Source: Labilithrix sp.
GTDB taxonomy: Bacteria > Myxococcota_A > Polyangia > Polyangiales > Polyangiaceae
Direction: 5' to 3'
DNA length: 63,388 bases
Assembly (NCBI GenBank): GCA_019637105.1
Contig: JAHBWF010000023.1
Span: 1 to 63,388, forward strand
Position 1 is the first letter of the stretch; the number at the start of each line of letters is the position of its first letter. Under the pieces are notes generated by a model, which saw only the letters and a program-made list of their open reading frames with translations, was not told where the DNA came from and ran no database searches. The position numbers and the translations under genes are program-made. Shown one piece after another: positions 61,247 through 63,388 of the stretch.

Positions 61247-62419
61247 ATGATTCCGCTCGCGGGGACGAAGGTCCTCGACCTCTCGAGGCTCCTTCCCGGG
61301 CCGCTCGCGTCGCTCGTCCTCGCGGACCTCGGCGCGCAGGTCGACAAGATCGAGGACGCGGCGGGCGGCGACTACCTCCGGGTGATGCCGCCGCACGCGT
61401 CCGGCGCCGGCGTCGAGCCGACGTCGAGCGCCTTCCTCGCGTTGAACCGCAACAAGCGGAGCGCCGTCGTCGATCTGAAGAAGCCCGAGGCGAGGGCGAT
61501 GTTCCTCCGCCTCGTGGCTTCCTACGACGTCCTCCTCGAGCAGTTCCGCCCCGGCGTGCTCGACCGGCTCGGCCTCTCGCACCAGGCGCTGCTCGAGTCG
61601 AACCCGCGCCTCGTCGTCTGCGCGCTCACGGGATACGGCCAGACCGGGCCGCTCGCGCGTCGCGCCGGGCACGACCTCAACTACCTCGCGCGCGCGGGCG
61701 TGCTCGGCTTCCAGGGGCCGGCCGATCGCCCGCCCGCGCCCCCCGGCTTCCAGCTCGCGGACGTCAGCGGCGGGCTCTACGCCGTGATCGGCGTCATGGG
61801 CGCGCTGATGGAGCGCGCGGTGACCGGGCAGGGCAAGCTCGTCGACGTCGCGATGATCGAGACCGCGCTCCCCTTCGCGATCGCGGGCTTCGGCCTCGCG
61901 TTCGGCGGTCAGCCGCCGGCGCGCGGAGACGAGGTGCTCACCGGCGGGATCGCGCCGTACCAGACGTACGCGACGAAGGACGGCGGCGCGATGGCGCTCG
62001 CGTCGCTCGAGCCGAAGTTCTGGATCCAGTTCTGCGCCGGCATCGGCCGCGACGTCGACATGAGCGATCTCGTCCCCGGGCCCCACCAGGCGGCGCTCAA
62101 GGAGCACCTGGCCGGAGTCTTCGCGGAGAAGACGCGCGAGGAGTGGATCGCCTTCGCCGATGAGCGCGACTGCTGCCTCGAGCCGGTGCTCACGCCCGAC
62201 GAGGCGCGGAACGATCCGCACCTCGCCGCGCGCAACGTGTTCTTCGAGCTCGCGTCGCCGTGGGGCCGGATCCCGCAGATGCGCACGCCGCTCACGTCGC
62301 CCGATCGCGTGCACACGCCGCCGCCGCGCCAGGGCGAGCACACCGACGCCGTCCTGCGCGACGCCGGCTTCTCCGACGACGAGATCGCCGTCCTCCGCGC
62401 CGCCGGCGCGGTCCGCTGA
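61247..62419 (+). CDS. Alpha-methylacyl-CoA racemase-like CoA-transferase-family III enzyme
   Basis: 390 residues. CaiB/BaiF family: VLDLSRLLPGPLASLVLADL, LALNRNKRSAVVDLKKPEAR, EQFRPGVLDRLGL, ALTGYGQTGPLA, RAGHDLNYLARAGVLGFQG, FQLADVSGGLYAVIGVMGAL. The His142 and Asp172 pair with 30-residue spacing matches the two general acid/base residues of AMACR/MCR, so epimerising 2-methylacyl-CoA is more likely than CoA transfer. Follows the SCP2 gene by 36 bases. Confidence 0.93.
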   Translation: MIPLAGTKVLDLSRLLPGPLASLVLADLGAQVDKIEDAAGGDYLRVMPPHASGAGVEPTSSAFLALNRNKRSAVVDLKKPEARAMFLRLVASYDVLLEQFRPGVLDRLGLSHQALLESNPRLVVCALTGYGQTGPLARRAGHDLNYLARAGVLGFQGPADRPPAPPGFQLADVSGGLYAVIGVMGALMERAVTGQGKLVDVAMIETALPFAIAGFGLAFGGQPPARGDEVLTGGIAPYQTYATKDGGAMALASLEPKFWIQFCAGIGRDVDMSDLVPGPHQAALKEHLAGVFAEKTREEWIAFADERDCCLEPVLTPDEARNDPHLAARNVFFELASPWGRIPQMRTPLTSPDRVHTPPPRQGEHTDAVLRDAGFSDDEIAVLRAAGAVR

Positions 62420-62436
62420 GCGCGGCTCGCCGGCGA

Positions 62437-63388
62437 TCAGGGCGCGGGACCCGACGAGACCTTCGCGCTCGCGGGCAGCGCGCAGCTGCTCCAGATCGTC
62501 TTCGCGCCCAGGCGAACGAAGTACTTCGAGATGAAGCGCTGGTTGTCCGGCGCGGGCGGCGCGTCGAGCGGCGGATCGAAGTGCTCGTTCGCCGCGATCT
62601 GCTCCCGCGGGTACCCCATCCACTCGAGCATCGACGGGAAGACGCTGAACTGGCTCGTCTTGTCGTAGTGGGCGGCCGCCGCCTCGCGGAACGCCGCGAG
62701 CTTCTCCTGATCGTGCGTGAAGAGGACGAGGAACGTCCGCCCTTCGTCCGGGTGGGCGTCGCTGCCCGTCGAGCAGTGGGTGTTGAAGCCGGCGCGGCCG
62801 TCCTGGTGGAGGTCCTGGCCGTGATCGGCCATGAAGACGATCACCGTCTCGGACATGTCGAGGCCGTCGAGGACGATCTCGAAGAAGCGCTTCGTGTTCC
62901 AGCGGAGCGAGTTGTCGTACGAGTTCTTGAAGCGGAGCCGGATGTCGGGGGCCTTGTCCTCGCTCGCCTGCTTCATCCGCGACGGGCGCGGGTCGGCCTC
63001 CGTCCCGAAGTACGTGCGCTCCATCGTCGGCTGCGCGACGGCCTGGTCCGCGGGGTACTTCCCCTCGTAGGGGAAGTGGGAGCCCATCTTCTGCACGTAC
63101 ATGAAGCTCGGCTTGCCGGCCTGATCGCGCAGCACCTCGCGGACGAGCTCGGCGAGCCGGACGTCGCGCTCCTCGGGGAGCACGCCGGCGCCGAGCTGGA
63201 TGTGACGATCGACGAGCTCGAGCTCCTTGGCGTCCATCCCGCTCTGGAGGCGGCCGTCGAAGCGCTGGGCGTCGAGGTAGTACGTGTCGTAGCCGGCCTT
63301 CTTCGCGTACGCCCACATGCTCGGGTTCGAGTAGAGCTGATCGAGGTAGCCCTCGCGCCCGACGCCGAAGCGAAACGACACGTTCGAC
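62437..63388 (-). CDS. Sulfatase-fold phosphoethanolamine-transferase-like protein (N-terminus beyond window)
   Basis: 316 residues visible; the reading frame is open through the right edge (SNVSFRFG precedes the visible part) so the N-terminal half is missing. Alkaline-phosphatase/sulfatase fold: YLDQLYSNPSMWAYAKKAGY, FMYVQKMGSHFPYEGKYP, FMADHGQDLHQDG with the C-terminal metal-binding Asp-His, and NTHCSTGSDAHPDEG. The SNPSMWAYAKKAGY and GSHFPY features resemble EptA/CptA phosphoethanolamine transferases or LPS/surface-glycan modifying relatives. The membrane part expected for those would lie outside the window. Convergent with the racemase gene. Confidence 0.9.
   Translation of the reverse strand, partial: SNVSFRFGVGREGYLDQLYSNPSMWAYAKKAGYDTYYLDAQRFDGRLQSGMDAKELELVDRHIQLGAGVLPEERDVRLAELVREVLRDQAGKPSFMYVQKMGSHFPYEGKYPADQAVAQPTMERTYFGTEADPRPSRMKQASEDKAPDIRLRFKNSYDNSLRWNTKRFFEIVLDGLDMSETVIVFMADHGQDLHQDGRAGFNTHCSTGSDAHPDEGRTFLVLFTHDQEKLAAFREAAAAHYDKTSQFSVFPSMLEWMGYPREQIAANEHFDPPLDAPPAPDNQRFISKYFVRLGAKTIWSSCALPASAKVSSGPAP

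Noticed and set aside
1-63388. tRNA, rRNA, CRISPR array, insertion sequence or prophage
   Set aside because: Checked the intergenic gaps and found no cloverleaf, repeat-spacer pattern, transposase, integrase or terminal inverted repeats.

Overview
The window reads as chromosomal DNA of a very GC-rich delta-type bacterium, most likely a myxobacterium of the Polyangiales group (inference). The evidence is the set of families present: three Pkn2-type Ser/Thr kinases (one with a zinc anti-sigma-like N-terminus), several PEGA/TPR envelope proteins, an AgmX/PglI-like energy-transducer protein, PatA-N-terminal (DUF4388) and pseudo-receiver proteins, FHA-GGDEF and PilZ proteins, and a large number of lipoproteins with DG-rich or Cys-rich segments. 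I see no mobile element, CRISPR array, rRNA or tRNA. Coding density is high, and many neighbours overlap by 1-13 bases (ATGA, GTGA, TTGA, TGATG), which implies translational coupling.

Layout. 1-4.1 kb (minus): lipoprotein, outer-membrane-like protein, sigma factor and a zinc-finger kinase that runs off the left edge. 4.3-8.1 kb: lipoprotein (+), then rpoZ, a methyltransferase and yggS (-), then a histidine phosphatase (+). 8.1-17.4 kb: a DUF362-CBM9-like lipoprotein (-), then a 1376-residue exported TPR/HEAT protein, two proteins of unknown function and tsaD (+). 17.4-23 kb: a possible 27-residue peptide, two coupled membrane proteins, a histidine kinase and response regulator (-), and a divergent NodB-like deacetylase lipoprotein (+) with a tandem repeat typical of an OmpR-family site in the shared promoter region. 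23-27.5 kb (minus): PilZ-AMIN protein, trypsin-like lipoprotein, propionyl/acyl-CoA carboxylase beta subunit. 27.6-39.4 kb: kinase, PEGA and Cys-rich lipoprotein genes (+), a PEGA/beta-barrel protein, a lysine 2,3-aminomutase-type enzyme and a parvulin (-), pyrH and a small membrane protein (+), and a soluble kinase (-). 39.6-44.1 kb (minus): DUF167, dapF and two pseudo-receiver signalling proteins coupled to dapF. 44.1-46.8 kb (+): aroC and a fused aroK-aroB. 46.8-52.1 kb (minus): HtrA protease, acetyltransferase, truA, two tiny lipoproteins, an AgmX-like protein, rsmD. 52.2-57 kb: PEGA-like protein (+), then dapB, dapA, a J-domain/TPR protein and a peroxisomal-type SDR (-). 57-62.4 kb (+): FHA-diguanylate cyclase coupled to a lipoprotein GH1 glycosidase, a membrane-tethered methyltransferase, an SCP2 protein and an alpha-methylacyl-CoA racemase. 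62.4 kb to the end (-): a sulfatase-fold protein cut by the edge.

Working together: dapA, dapB and dapF give part of lysine/peptidoglycan diaminopimelate synthesis, and aroC with aroK-aroB gives part of the shikimate pathway. SDR, SCP2 and racemase resemble the separate modules of eukaryotic multifunctional enzyme 2 plus AMACR, suggesting branched-chain or sterol-type acyl-CoA breakdown; the carboxylase beta subunit would take the propionyl-CoA produced (inference). The strongest leads for new biology are the sigma factor/zinc-finger kinase pair, the pseudo-receivers coupled to dapF, the cyclase-coupled GH1 lipoprotein, the DUF362-CBM9 fusion, the PilZ-AMIN trans-envelope protein, and the two-component locus with its adjacent membrane pair.
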